Part shown: piece after piece, positions 42,981 through 51,186 of the stretch
How positions within the stretch are numbered: the first letter of the stretch is position 1
How the letters are laid out: every line of letters starts with the position of its first letter
Origin: CAZMRW01 sp964568805
Lineage (GTDB): Bacteria; Pseudomonadota; Gammaproteobacteria; Methylococcales; Methylomonadaceae
NCBI GenBank assembly: GCA_964568805.1
Contig: CAZMRW010000021.1
Span: 1 to 51,449 of the forward strand
Direction: 5' to 3'
Length of the DNA: 51,449 nt
Notes under the pieces: generated by a model
Database searches by the model: none
The model's input: only the letters and a program-made list of their open reading frames with translations
Told to the model about the DNA's origin: nothing
Program-made: the position numbers and the translations under genes

Positions 42981-43217
42981 TTAAACTTTTTCGCCGCGGT
43001 TACGCAACTCTGCAAGAACGGTATCAATACCTTTTTTATCGATAATACGCATTCCTTTGGTTGAAACTCTAAGGCGTATCCAACGATTTTCACTTTCAAC
43101 CCAGAATCTGTGATGTTGCAGGTTGGGTAAAAAGCGTCTATTAGTTCTATTGTTGGCGTGCGAAACGTTATTTCCAGTAACCGGATGTTTACCCGTTACT
43201 TGACATACTCTGGACAT
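42981..43217 (-). CDS. rpmB: 50S ribosomal protein L28
   Basis: The 78-residue protein starts MSRVCQVTGKHPVTGNNVSHANNRTNRRFLPN and contains WVESENRWIRLRVSTKGMRIIDK, matching bacterial L28 of the cysteine-poor type. It is first in rpmB-rpmG. GAGG lies seven bases before the start, and a promoter lies about 45 bases upstream. Confidence 0.97.
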   Translation of the reverse strand: MSRVCQVTGKHPVTGNNVSHANNRTNRRFLPNLQHHRFWVESENRWIRLRVSTKGMRIIDKKGIDTVLAELRNRGEKV

Positions 43218-43259
43218 GATTAACCTCTTGGTGTGCCTAGATTTAAAAGTTAGCCCAAC

Positions 43260-43288
43260 TTTATACCAAAAATTCTTTTCAAGGTAAA
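43260..43288 (-). promoter_or_regulatory. Promoter of the rpmB-rpmG operon
   Basis: On the minus strand TTTACC (43283-43288) and TATAAA (43260-43265) are 17 bases apart, and TGG before the -10 box gives an extended -10. The expected leader is about 35 bases. The rest of the gap to gshB holds only a TACAAT at 43335-43340 as a possible -10 for gshB. Confidence 0.55.
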
Positions 43289-43514
43289 TAACAAACTATA
43301 AAATAAAACATTAAAATGCGTTTCTATTCTTGCTTACAATGAAGACGGGTCCATATTTCTTTGTAAGGGATTACAATTCACCCAAGGCAATGCATCTTTT
43401 TACGCCATGCGTTTTATTTTCGTTTTGGCAAAAAGCGGCTTTTAATTCCAACGCGGTAGAGGTGACTTCACGGCGTTATGGCAAACTTAATTATCGGAAC
43501 AATACGAGACACTA

Positions 43515-44462
43515 ATGCCTATCAAACTCGGCATGGTCATGGATTTCATCGGCCATATTAATATCAAAAAAGATTCCAGTTTCGCCATGCTGCTTGAAGC
43601 CCAAGCCAGAGGATGGGAGCTTTACTACATGGAGCTTAACGACCTTTATTTACGAAATGGCAGGGCTTATGCACGGACACGAACGCTGACCGTGCAGCGG
43701 GATGAACAGCAATGGTACCGGTTTGACTCCGAACAGGATATTGCGCTGGATCAGCTGGACGTCATTATGATGCGCAAGGATCCGCCTTTTGACCAGGAAT
43801 ATATCTATGCGACGTATTTGCTGGAACGAGCCGAAAGTTTAGGTGTCTACGTAGTCAATAAGCCGCAATCCCTGCGCGATGCCAACGAAAAACTTTTTAC
43901 TGCGTGGTTTCCGCAATGTTGCGCCGAAACCCTGGTTGCCAGGGAACCGGCCAGAATCAGGCGATTTTTGCTGGAGCAGGGCGAAATTATTTTGAAACCA
44001 CTGGATGGAATGGGAGGGACATCGATTTTTCATTTACGCGAACATGATCCGAATCTGAGCGTCATTCTTGAAACGATGACCCAATATAATAGCCGGTATG
44101 TGATGGCGCAAAAATATTTACCCCAAATCAAGGATGGCGATAAGCGTATTTTAATGGTTAATGGCGAAGCCGTTCCGTATGCTTTGGCCAGGATTCCTGC
44201 TCAGGGAGAAACCCGGGGCAACCTTGCTGCCGGCGGCCGCGCCGAAGGACGGAAACTGACCGAACGGGATTGGTGGATTGCAGGTCAGGTCGGACCTACC
44301 TTGCGGGAAAAAGGCCTGGTATTTGCCGGTCTCGATGTGATCGGAGATACCCTCACCGAAATCAATGTCACCAGTCCGACCTGCATTCAAGAACTGGATC
44401 GTCAGTTCGGGCTTAATATTTCCGGTCTGTTAATGGACCATATAGAACAAGCTATTCGTTGA
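43515..44462 (+). CDS. gshB: Glutathione synthetase
   Basis: GshB joins gamma-glutamylcysteine and glycine using ATP. The 315-residue ATP-grasp enzyme has the N-terminal GMVMDFIGHINIKKDSSFAML, MMRKDPPFDQEYIYATYLLE, the ATP-binding glycine loop KPLDGMGGTSIFHL and the metal/phosphate region GDKRILMVNGE with EINVTSPTCIQELDR near the end. Length and motifs fit E. coli GshB. It is first in a run of closely packed genes to pyrC', the same order known in Pseudomonas. The tonB gene begins one base after its stop. Confidence 0.97.
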   Translation: MPIKLGMVMDFIGHINIKKDSSFAMLLEAQARGWELYYMELNDLYLRNGRAYARTRTLTVQRDEQQWYRFDSEQDIALDQLDVIMMRKDPPFDQEYIYATYLLERAESLGVYVVNKPQSLRDANEKLFTAWFPQCCAETLVAREPARIRRFLLEQGEIILKPLDGMGGTSIFHLREHDPNLSVILETMTQYNSRYVMAQKYLPQIKDGDKRILMVNGEAVPYALARIPAQGETRGNLAAGGRAEGRKLTERDWWIAGQVGPTLREKGLVFAGLDVIGDTLTEINVTSPTCIQELDRQFGLNISGLLMDHIEQAIR

Positions 44463-44463
44463 T

Positions 44464-45342
44464 ATGACCAGTCAGGTAAAGCTTGAACCCACTGCGATGC
44501 CGGGCAATGATGCGTTATTGCTATGGCTGTTTATTGCCGCGGTTATCCATGTACTTGTCATCATGGGAGTTAATTTCAGTCAACCTCAGCCGGAAAAATT
44601 CGACAGATCGTTAGACATCACCATCGTGAATATTCCGGCAAAGAAAGCGCCCAAGGAGGCAAAAATACTGGCGCAGGAAAATCAGATAGGTGCAGGTGAA
44701 GAAAGCATCAAGCCTCAGGCTCGGGAGCAAAAAATAGCGAACCGGGGCTATAACGTAAAACAAAAATCGACCCAAAACGAGCCGGTAGAAAGCAAGGCGA
44801 GAACAGTCGAAAGAGTGATTACGCAGCATCATGCGGAAAAAAAGGTTGCCCCTGATCCTGTCCAAGCGGACGAAGAAAGCCATCATGCTGAATCGCGTCC
44901 GCAGTTGTCGCCTGAACTGTTGCAACAACAAATTACCCAATTGGGTACGGAAATCAGGCATAGCCAGCAAAGCGGGGATCAAAGCAAGATTAAAACAGTC
45001 AATATGGTAAGCGCGCATAAATATGTCGCCGCCCAATATCTAAAAGACTGGGAAGATAAAGTGGAACGGATGGGCAATCTGAACTACCCTGAAATAGCGG
45101 TAAAGAAAAATTTTTCGGCATCCTTGTCAATGGATGTCGGAATTAAGGTTGACGGCAGTATTTACAGCATGCGCATCAGCAGGTCTTCCGGTATACCGGA
45201 ATTGGATGAAGCGGCCAAAAATATCGTTCGAATGAGTGCGCCGTTCGCCCCATTACCGTTGGAATTACAAAAACAACTTAATGTGCTGGTTATTACCCGG
45301 GTTTGGAAATTTTCCGATGAATCCGGCATGACTACTCGATAA
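44464..45342 (+). CDS. TonB-family energy transducer protein
   Basis: The 292-residue protein has a membrane helix at about 18-36 (ALLLWLFIAAVIHVLVIMGV), a long charged Lys/Gln/Glu-rich periplasmic spacer and a C-terminal TonB domain at roughly 195-285 (LSMDVGIKVDGSIYSMRISRSSGIPELDEAA). Proline-lysine repeats typical of classical TonB are few, and the ExbB/ExbD genes are not here. The place between gshB and yqgE matches tonB3 of Pseudomonas aeruginosa, which has been linked to twitching motility rather than iron uptake. Its partner system here is unknown. Confidence 0.85.
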   Translation: MTSQVKLEPTAMPGNDALLLWLFIAAVIHVLVIMGVNFSQPQPEKFDRSLDITIVNIPAKKAPKEAKILAQENQIGAGEESIKPQAREQKIANRGYNVKQKSTQNEPVESKARTVERVITQHHAEKKVAPDPVQADEESHHAESRPQLSPELLQQQITQLGTEIRHSQQSGDQSKIKTVNMVSAHKYVAAQYLKDWEDKVERMGNLNYPEIAVKKNFSASLSMDVGIKVDGSIYSMRISRSSGIPELDEAAKNIVRMSAPFAPLPLELQKQLNVLVITRVWKFSDESGMTTR

Positions 45343-45379
45343 TGAGCATAGTCGACAAGAACCTTCTATACTTAGGCCT

Positions 45380-45943
45380 ATGAACAGAGCCACATACTTA
45401 AACAATCAGTTTATTATCGCCATGCCTAATCTGGCCGACCCTAATTTTTTTCATACGGTCACCTATTTATGTCAGCACAATGAGGAAGGCGCTTTAGGGA
45501 TTGTTATTAACCGCTATGCGGGCATGAAACTGGGTGAGATATTTAAACAAATGGATATCCGCGTGACGTCACCCGCAGCGGCCGATACTTCTGTTTTCGC
45601 AGGGGGACCTGTGCAGCAGGATCGAGGTTTTGTCGTCCATACCGCCTGCGGCCGATGGGATGCGACGATGGCTGTGTCGGACTCGATTTCACTGACAACA
45701 TCTCGTGATGTCATCGAGGCTATTGCCGTTGGCGAAGGCCCGGAGCGATATCTGGTGGCATTAGGCTATGCGGGCTGGGGTGAAGGTCAATTGGAAAAAG
45801 AAATGCTGGAAAACGCCTGGTTGAATACACCCTCCGGCACGCAGGTTTTATTCGATACTCCGATCAATATGCGCTGGGCTGCGGCGGCGGGACAAATCGG
45901 CATTGATATTAACCAGTTAACTGCGCCGGCCGGGCATGGTTAA
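45380..45943 (+). CDS. YqgE/AlgH family protein
   Basis: The 187-residue protein matches the UPF0301 family: YLNNQFIIAMPNLADPNFFHTVTYLC at the start, GALGIVINRYAG, FAGGPVQQDRGFVVH and YLVALGYAGWGEGQLEKEM are its conserved blocks. AlgH was named from alginate regulation in Pseudomonas, but its molecular role is not settled. It lies between tonB and ruvX and overlaps ruvX by eight bases, the usual neighbour. Confidence 0.95.
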   Translation: MNRATYLNNQFIIAMPNLADPNFFHTVTYLCQHNEEGALGIVINRYAGMKLGEIFKQMDIRVTSPAAADTSVFAGGPVQQDRGFVVHTACGRWDATMAVSDSISLTTSRDVIEAIAVGEGPERYLVALGYAGWGEGQLEKEMLENAWLNTPSGTQVLFDTPINMRWAAAAGQIGIDINQLTAPAGHG

Positions 45944-46436
45944 ATACAAAATGCATGCGAACAACGGCGATAACTGTGCGCCGTTCAGGCGCGATCCGTT
46001 AGCGTCAAGAGAAGCATCCGATACCTATCTGGGTTTCGATTTCGGTTCCAAAAAAATCGGCGCAGCAGTAGGTCAAACCATCACCGGAACCGCAAGCCCC
46101 CTGCAAACCATACCGGCGATCAACCAAAATCCAAACTGGCAAATCATCAGTCAATTAATCACCGACTGGCAACCTGCCGGTTTGGTCGTCGGTATTTCCA
46201 GGCAGACCGACGGATCGGACAACCCGATCACGCCGCGCATGTTAAAATTTTGCAGACAACTGGAAGGTCGGTTTAAATTGCCCGTGTATCAGCAGGATGA
46301 AACCCTTTCGACTTTTGAAGCCAAACAAATGCTGTTTGACGACGTCAACGTCAGCGCGACCAGGCTTTGGCAAGTCCAGGATCAGTTGGCGGCACAGCTC
46401 ATATTACAGACCTGGCTCAATAACCATAGAACCTAA
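45936..46436 (+). CDS. ruvX: RuvX/YqgF putative pre-16S rRNA nuclease
   Basis: RuvX has an RNase H-like fold and is implicated in maturing the 5' end of 16S rRNA. The protein carries LGFDFGSKKIGAAVGQ with the first catalytic Asp, LVVGISRQTDGSDNPITPRM and QQDETLSTFEAKQML with the second acidic site, and the last Asp in QDQLAAQLIL. The 166-residue length is about 25 longer than usual because of an N-terminal extension (about 30 residues before LGFD). A shorter start at 45951 is possible. It ends two bases before pyrR. Confidence 0.92.
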   Translation: MVKYKMHANNGDNCAPFRRDPLASREASDTYLGFDFGSKKIGAAVGQTITGTASPLQTIPAINQNPNWQIISQLITDWQPAGLVVGISRQTDGSDNPITPRMLKFCRQLEGRFKLPVYQQDETLSTFEAKQMLFDDVNVSATRLWQVQDQLAAQLILQTWLNNHRT

Positions 46437-46437
46437 A

Positions 46438-46956
46438 ATGACATTAACTCATATCGATTTACCCGTTTTACTGGAGACACTGGAAGCCAGGCTAAGACAA
46501 ACCATAAATGAAAGAAAACTGATAAACCCTCTGATCATTGGCATACGCACCGGCGGTGTGTGGATTGCCGAACGCATGCATCAACGTCTGGCGGCCAGTG
46601 AACCGCTGGGCCTTTTAGACATATCTTTTTATCGGGACGATTTTTCGCAAATCGGCGTCCATCCCAAGGTAAAGCCCAGCCAGTTGCCGACTCATATCGA
46701 GGGCCGCGACATCATTTTGATCGACGATGTTTTTTATACCGGCCGGACGATCCGAGCCGCACTGAATGAGATCTTCGATTACGGCCGGCCTAATCAGGTC
46801 GTTTTGGCCGTATTGATCGAACGCGACGGCAGACAGATACCGCTTGCCCCGGATTGCGTTGGCGCCCGCATCACTCTGGATGCAGCCCAGCGGATCAAAC
46901 TGACAGGACCTGAACCCTTGGCTGTTCATTTAGAAACGGTTGCCAGGGTAGCGTAA
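46438..46956 (+). CDS. pyrR: PyrR bifunctional pyrimidine regulator/uracil phosphoribosyltransferase
   Basis: PyrR is a type I phosphoribosyltransferase that in some bacteria also binds pyr mRNA. The 172-residue protein has the PRPP-binding motif IILIDDVFYTGRTIRAAL near residue 100, LIIGIRTGGVWIAERM and YRDDFSQIG, which match the family. The start is set at ATG 46438; a longer frame would overlap ruvX with unrelated sequence. I see no obvious anti-antiterminator structure before pyrB, so RNA-level control is unproven. It lies four bases before pyrB. Confidence 0.95.
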   Translation: MTLTHIDLPVLLETLEARLRQTINERKLINPLIIGIRTGGVWIAERMHQRLAASEPLGLLDISFYRDDFSQIGVHPKVKPSQLPTHIEGRDIILIDDVFYTGRTIRAALNEIFDYGRPNQVVLAVLIERDGRQIPLAPDCVGARITLDAAQRIKLTGPEPLAVHLETVARVA

Positions 46957-46960
46957 GTCC

Positions 46961-47926
46961 ATGGCCGACAATCTGCAGTTATCTTCCGATGGCAAATTAA
47001 AGCACTTTCTGACCATTGACGGCCTGGATAAAAACCTGTTGACAGAAATTCTGGATATGGCGGAGTCCTTCGCCGGCATGGGCGATCAACAGGTTAAAAA
47101 AGTCCCCTTGCTGCGCGGTAAAACTATCGTCAATCTGTTTTTTGAAAACAGTACACGTACCCGAACTACTTTTGAACTGGCGGCCAAACGGTTGTCGGCT
47201 GATGTGTTAAGTATCAATATTGCAACGTCGGCAACATCAAAAGGCGAGAGTCTGCTCGATACGATCCGTAACCTTGAGTCAATGTTTGTCGATATGTTTG
47301 TCGTGCGCCATGCGATCAGCGGCGCCGCTCACTTTATTGCCCGGCAGGTCGCACCGCATATCAGCGTCATCAATGCCGGTGATGGGCAGCATGCCCATCC
47401 GACCCAGGCCATGCTGGATATGTTCACCATTCGGCAGATCAAAAAAGATTTCGCCAGTCTCAGAGTCGCCATTATCGGAGATATACTTCATTCCAGAGTC
47501 GCCCGTTCGGAAATTTTAGCCCTCAATACCCTCGGCGTTGCCGAAGTCCGAGTCATTGCCCCCCTTACCTTGTTGCCGGCTCATGTCGAGTCATTGGGGG
47601 TCACTGTTTACCATGACTTGACCGAAGGCTTGAAAGATATCGACGTCATAATGATGCTGCGTCTCCAGAAAGAACGGATGAGTTCGGCCTTACTGCCCAG
47701 TGAAAGTGAATACTTCAAATGTTTTGGATTGACTGAGGATAAATTGAAAATTGCCAGGCCGGATGCCATCGTGATGCATCCCGGACCGATTAATCGCGGC
47801 GTCGAGATTGATTCGAAAGTGGCCGATGGGCCGCAATCAGTGATTCTCAAACAAGTCAGCAACGGTATTGCCATTCGCATGGCGATCATGGCGATGGCGA
47901 TGCAACTGCCGGGAGCCATGGGATGA
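46961..47926 (+). CDS. pyrB: Aspartate carbamoyltransferase catalytic subunit
   Basis: PyrB makes carbamoyl-aspartate in pyrimidine synthesis. The 321-residue protein has the carbamoyl-phosphate site FFENSTRTRTTFELAAKRL, the segment SKGESLLDTIRNLES, DGQHAHPTQAMLDMFTI and the aspartate-binding MMLRLQKERM. Its length suits the class that assembles with the inactive dihydroorotase-like subunit rather than with PyrI. It overlaps that gene by four bases. Confidence 0.97.
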   Translation: MADNLQLSSDGKLKHFLTIDGLDKNLLTEILDMAESFAGMGDQQVKKVPLLRGKTIVNLFFENSTRTRTTFELAAKRLSADVLSINIATSATSKGESLLDTIRNLESMFVDMFVVRHAISGAAHFIARQVAPHISVINAGDGQHAHPTQAMLDMFTIRQIKKDFASLRVAIIGDILHSRVARSEILALNTLGVAEVRVIAPLTLLPAHVESLGVTVYHDLTEGLKDIDVIMMLRLQKERMSSALLPSESEYFKCFGLTEDKLKIARPDAIVMHPGPINRGVEIDSKVADGPQSVILKQVSNGIAIRMAIMAMAMQLPGAMG

Positions 47927-49212
47927 GCAGGATATTGATCAAACACGGGAGAATCATTGATCCGGCTAACATGATTGACCGGATTGATTCCGTTTATATT
48001 GCCGGCGGCAAGATTGTCTCCATTGGCAACGAACCCGCTGAATTTGAACCGGATCATATTATCGATGCCAGCAATCGTATCGTATGCCCGGGTTTTATCG
48101 ACTTGAGTACGCGTTTACGCGAACCGGGGCAAAGCCGGAAAGCGACGTTTAAAAGCGAAACCGTTGCCGCCGCCAGTTCCGGCGTGACCGCCATGTGTTT
48201 GCATCCGGATACGCATCCTGTGATCGATACGCCGGCTGTCGCGGAACTGGTTAATGAATTGGCCCAGAAAGCGGGCTATCCGCAAATTTTTCCGATCGCA
48301 GCGCTAACCAGGAATCTGGAGGGAACGGAATTAAGTTCCATGCTGGCGCTCAAACAGGCCGGTTGTATAGCCGTTGGCAATGCCAGCCAGCCGGTGAAAA
48401 ATCTGCTCACGTTGAGACGCGCGATGGAATACGCGGCCAGCCACGATTTATTGTTGATATTCAGGCCTAATGATTTTTGGCTGAGTAATAATGGATGCGC
48501 CCATGAGGGCGTAGTGGCTACCCGTTACGGTTTGCCCAGCATCCCCGACGCCGCCGAAACCATCGCTTTGGCCCAGTGTCTGGAATTGGCGGAGTTGACC
48601 GGTTGCCGCGTTCATTTCGGGCAATTAAGCTGCAAACGTTCCGTGATCAAGATACAGCAGGCGAAAAAATATGGATTGAACGTCAGTGCCGATGTTGCCA
48701 TTCATCAACTGCATTTAACGGAAAACGATATGACGCCTTTCGACAGCGCGTATCATGTCTTGCCGCCATTTCGTACCGAAGGCGATAAGCAGTATTTACG
48801 GCAGGGCCTTTGCAGCGGGATCCTGGATTGTATCTGCTCGGATCATCAACCCCATGATCTTGACGCCAAACTGGGTGCGTTTCCTGAGACGGAGCCCGGT
48901 ATTTCTTCGTTGGAGACGCTGTTGCCGTTAATGCTCAAACTGGTGACGGAAAATACCGTCACATTGACGCAGGGCATTGCCGCGCTGTCTGCCAATCCGG
49001 CACACATTTTGCGGATGGACAGCGGAGCCCTGACGCCGGGGTTTTCAGCCGATGTTTGTATTTTCGACCCGGAACTGGAATGGCAGGTTACTGCTGAAAA
49101 CTGGAAAAGTCAGGGAATAAATACACCCTTTTGGGGACAAACCCTGAAAGGCCGGGTAACCCACACCTTACAGGGCGGCAGGATAATCCATCGTTTGGGC
49201 CACCCGGATTGA
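47923..49212 (+). CDS. Non-catalytic dihydroorotase-like protein PyrC' (PyrX)
   Basis: The 429-residue protein has the fold of a class I dihydroorotase but has lost most metal ligands. The DxHxHxR motif reads DLSTRLREPG, with Ser62 and Arg64 in place of the two histidines. Arg181 and Gln234 stand where ligand histidines are usual, while Asp307 in CSDHQPHD is kept. In Pseudomonas an inactive homologue encoded next to pyrB is a structural subunit of the aspartate carbamoyltransferase dodecamer. The overlap with pyrB and the pyrR-pyrB order support the same role here. A catalytic dihydroorotase must be encoded elsewhere. Confidence 0.9.
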   Translation: MSRILIKHGRIIDPANMIDRIDSVYIAGGKIVSIGNEPAEFEPDHIIDASNRIVCPGFIDLSTRLREPGQSRKATFKSETVAAASSGVTAMCLHPDTHPVIDTPAVAELVNELAQKAGYPQIFPIAALTRNLEGTELSSMLALKQAGCIAVGNASQPVKNLLTLRRAMEYAASHDLLLIFRPNDFWLSNNGCAHEGVVATRYGLPSIPDAAETIALAQCLELAELTGCRVHFGQLSCKRSVIKIQQAKKYGLNVSADVAIHQLHLTENDMTPFDSAYHVLPPFRTEGDKQYLRQGLCSGILDCICSDHQPHDLDAKLGAFPETEPGISSLETLLPLMLKLVTENTVTLTQGIAALSANPAHILRMDSGALTPGFSADVCIFDPELEWQVTAENWKSQGINTPFWGQTLKGRVTHTLQGGRIIHRLGHPD

Positions 49213-49258
49213 TTTGCGGTCCGGTAACAAGACCGTTCGATGACATGCGACGGAAACG

Positions 49259-49313
49259 AGGACTTAATCGATCGGTTCCGTTGTAATGAATTGCCGACAG
49301 GGTATTAAGTCTT
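49259..49313 (+). terminator. Long-loop hairpin after the pyr operon
   Basis: GGACTTAAT and ATTAAGTCT pair over 8 perfect bases plus a wobble, with a 35-base loop, and are followed by TTTCCTTTG. The stem lies about 47 bases after the PyrC' gene stop, between convergent genes. Confidence 0.4.
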
Positions 49314-49323
49314 TCCTTTGTCA

Positions 49324-49857
49324 TTACTCATAAAGGCAGTCACTTAAGTCGGCAGTGATACCTTTGACCGATTCGCCATCCCTGTCAAAATCGACGCCAT
49401 GCCCCTTGCAGGTTTCCATCAGGCAAGTGTGGAACGTTTGCAAAGCCTGGTCGAAATCGGCGTTTAGAAAACTGCCGGTCAAATGTGCGCAGGCGCAGTA
49501 AACCGCGGAATAATCCTCAATCTTGCCGGAGGTACAGCGATTGATCGTGTCCGACAACAGCTGCATAACCGATAATACGGAACCGTCATGCCGCCAGAGC
49601 ACAGGGCGCTCAATGACATCCCCGCCTTGCATGGCAATCGCACCCAATGCGCAATAGGCTAAGCCGACCAGGCGCGCCAGTATTTCGGCCATATCGCCTT
49701 TCTTTAGCGCGCGCAACACCTCGCTCCCGGCCTCCATCAGCCAGGCCAGACGCATGATGATGTCCATGTCGGATAGATGCCCCTGTGTCCCGTAAGTTGC
49801 CTGCGGCAATGTAAAGGTATCTCTGAACTCCCTGACTGATTTCAGATGTTTATTCAT
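49324..49857 (-). CDS. MazG-like (PRA-PH fold) protein with degenerate metal site
   Basis: The 177-residue cytoplasmic protein shows the helical pattern of the PRA-PH/MazG nucleotide pyrophosphohydrolases at about residues 6-82: VREFRDTFTLPQ, IIMRLAWLMEAGSEVLRALKKGD, AEILARLVGLAYCALGAIAMQGGD. In active members a D-A-x-x-D pattern follows the EI; here it reads ARLVG, so two acidic metal ligands appear to be missing. The second half has no motif I know, but holds six cysteines. AAGGAG is well placed before the ATG. A scaffold or regulatory role is possible; function is unknown. Confidence 0.6.
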   Translation of the reverse strand: MNKHLKSVREFRDTFTLPQATYGTQGHLSDMDIIMRLAWLMEAGSEVLRALKKGDMAEILARLVGLAYCALGAIAMQGGDVIERPVLWRHDGSVLSVMQLLSDTINRCTSGKIEDYSAVYCACAHLTGSFLNADFDQALQTFHTCLMETCKGHGVDFDRDGESVKGITADLSDCLYE

Positions 49858-50145
49858 GGCTGCGCTCCTTAAACAGAATCAACCGGCGAGCCGACATACC
49901 AGCGCCTGCCGGCAACAATAATCAAGTGCTTTTGAAAGACGCTACGCTATTTGTAAAATCAAAACCAAAAGCCGCATAATATATATTCGTTCGACTTTTG
50001 GCTCGCTTGATCGTTCAGCCTGATTTTCGGTATATGGGCTAAATAACTGCCGGTAAGGCATGATAACAACCGACATTAGTTAACTTAAGGAATCATGTTA
50101 ATGCAGGGTAAAGCTATACAACTCGGACGCTTTCGAAACTCATCA
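49858..50145. other. Gap between aguA and the MazG-like gene
   Basis: This 288-base stretch lies between two same-strand genes. An inverted repeat CCAAAAG/CTTTTGG (49965-50001) encloses an AT-rich segment with TATATAT. It could hold the promoter of the MazG-like gene or the end of the aguA transcript. No gene is seen. Confidence 0.4.
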
Positions 50146-51186
50146 TTAATCCAATGAGGGTCCCGCAGTTCCAAGAACCGCCGCCGGAAACTGCATGGTC
50201 ATGCAATGCAGGCTGCCATATTGATGTACCAACGGCCGGCAGGGCGTCGGGATGATTTTGTGTTCCGGAAAACAGCCGCTCAATCGTTCGAGGGCGACTG
50301 CATCCATGGGGTCGTCATAAACCGGCACCATGACCGCCTGATTTATGATCAGAAAGTTCGAGTAATTGGCGGGCAAGCGCCGGCCTTCTTCATCGAAGAT
50401 CGGTTTGGGCAAGGGCAGGGGGCTTAGACGATAAGCCTTGCCGGACCGTGTCCGCAAAGCCCGCAGTTGCGCTTCCATGTTTTTGAGGCTTTCGTAATGC
50501 GGGTCCTCGCTATCGTCGCAACTGGTATAGGCGATCGATTGGGCAGAGCAAAACCGCGCCAGCGTATCAATATGGGCATCGGTGTCATCGCCGCTCAGGT
50601 TGGATTGATCGATCCAGAAAACCCGGGAGGCGCCAAAATGCAAGCCTAGCTGACGCTCGATGTCATGCCGGCTCAAGCCTCTGTTTCTGTTGGGGTTTAG
50701 CAGGCATTGCCGCGTCGTCATGATGGTATCTACACCGTCGCTCTCGATGCTGCCGCCTTCGAGGATAAAATCGCTATCGCGGCTGCGGATGCCATTAAAC
50801 GTACCGGCGTTTAGCAGTGCATGATTGAGGGCATTATCATCATCATGCGGATATTTTTCACCCCAGCCGTTAAAGCGGAAATTGAGGAGCACCGGCGCGC
50901 CATCTTCCTCAACGGTTAAAAAAACGGTGTCCCTGACCCAGATATCATTGACCCTGGCCTGGATGAATTCGATATGGGCATTCTTATCGATGATAGCCAG
51001 AATATGCTGCTGATGGCTGTCATCTCGGCAGACTATCAACAGGCGCTGATATTGGCTGATAGTCTCTGCGATAAAACGGTAGGATTGTTCGACGGCATCG
51101 AGCTGGTCACCGAAGTCGCCTGATGAATGCGGCCAGGCGATCAGTACCGCGGATTGTTTTTCCCATTCGGCTGGAAAACGGATCAT
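50146..51186 (-). CDS. aguA: Agmatine deiminase / peptidylarginine deiminase family
   Basis: AguA converts agmatine to N-carbamoylputrescine in polyamine synthesis. The 346-residue protein has the family landmarks WEKQSAVLIAWPHSSGDF, NDIWVRDTVFL (substrate-binding Asp), NFRFNGWGEKYPHDDDNAL, ILEGGSIESDG, the His in DTDAHIDTLARF and the catalytic Cys328 in YGSLHCMTMQ. The usual GGGxxHC context is YGSLHC here. AGGAA lies about ten bases before the ATG. No partner hydrolase AguB is in the window. Bacterial porphyromonas-type peptidylarginine deiminase is the alternative name for the same fold. Confidence 0.9.
   Translation of the reverse strand: MIRFPAEWEKQSAVLIAWPHSSGDFGDQLDAVEQSYRFIAETISQYQRLLIVCRDDSHQQHILAIIDKNAHIEFIQARVNDIWVRDTVFLTVEEDGAPVLLNFRFNGWGEKYPHDDDNALNHALLNAGTFNGIRSRDSDFILEGGSIESDGVDTIMTTRQCLLNPNRNRGLSRHDIERQLGLHFGASRVFWIDQSNLSGDDTDAHIDTLARFCSAQSIAYTSCDDSEDPHYESLKNMEAQLRALRTRSGKAYRLSPLPLPKPIFDEEGRRLPANYSNFLIINQAVMVPVYDDPMDAVALERLSGCFPEHKIIPTPCRPLVHQYGSLHCMTMQFPAAVLGTAGPSLD

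Noticed and set aside
43330..43515. A 61-codon plus-strand frame just before gshB
   Set aside because: It has no family match and no ribosome site; the region is better seen as the gshB leader.
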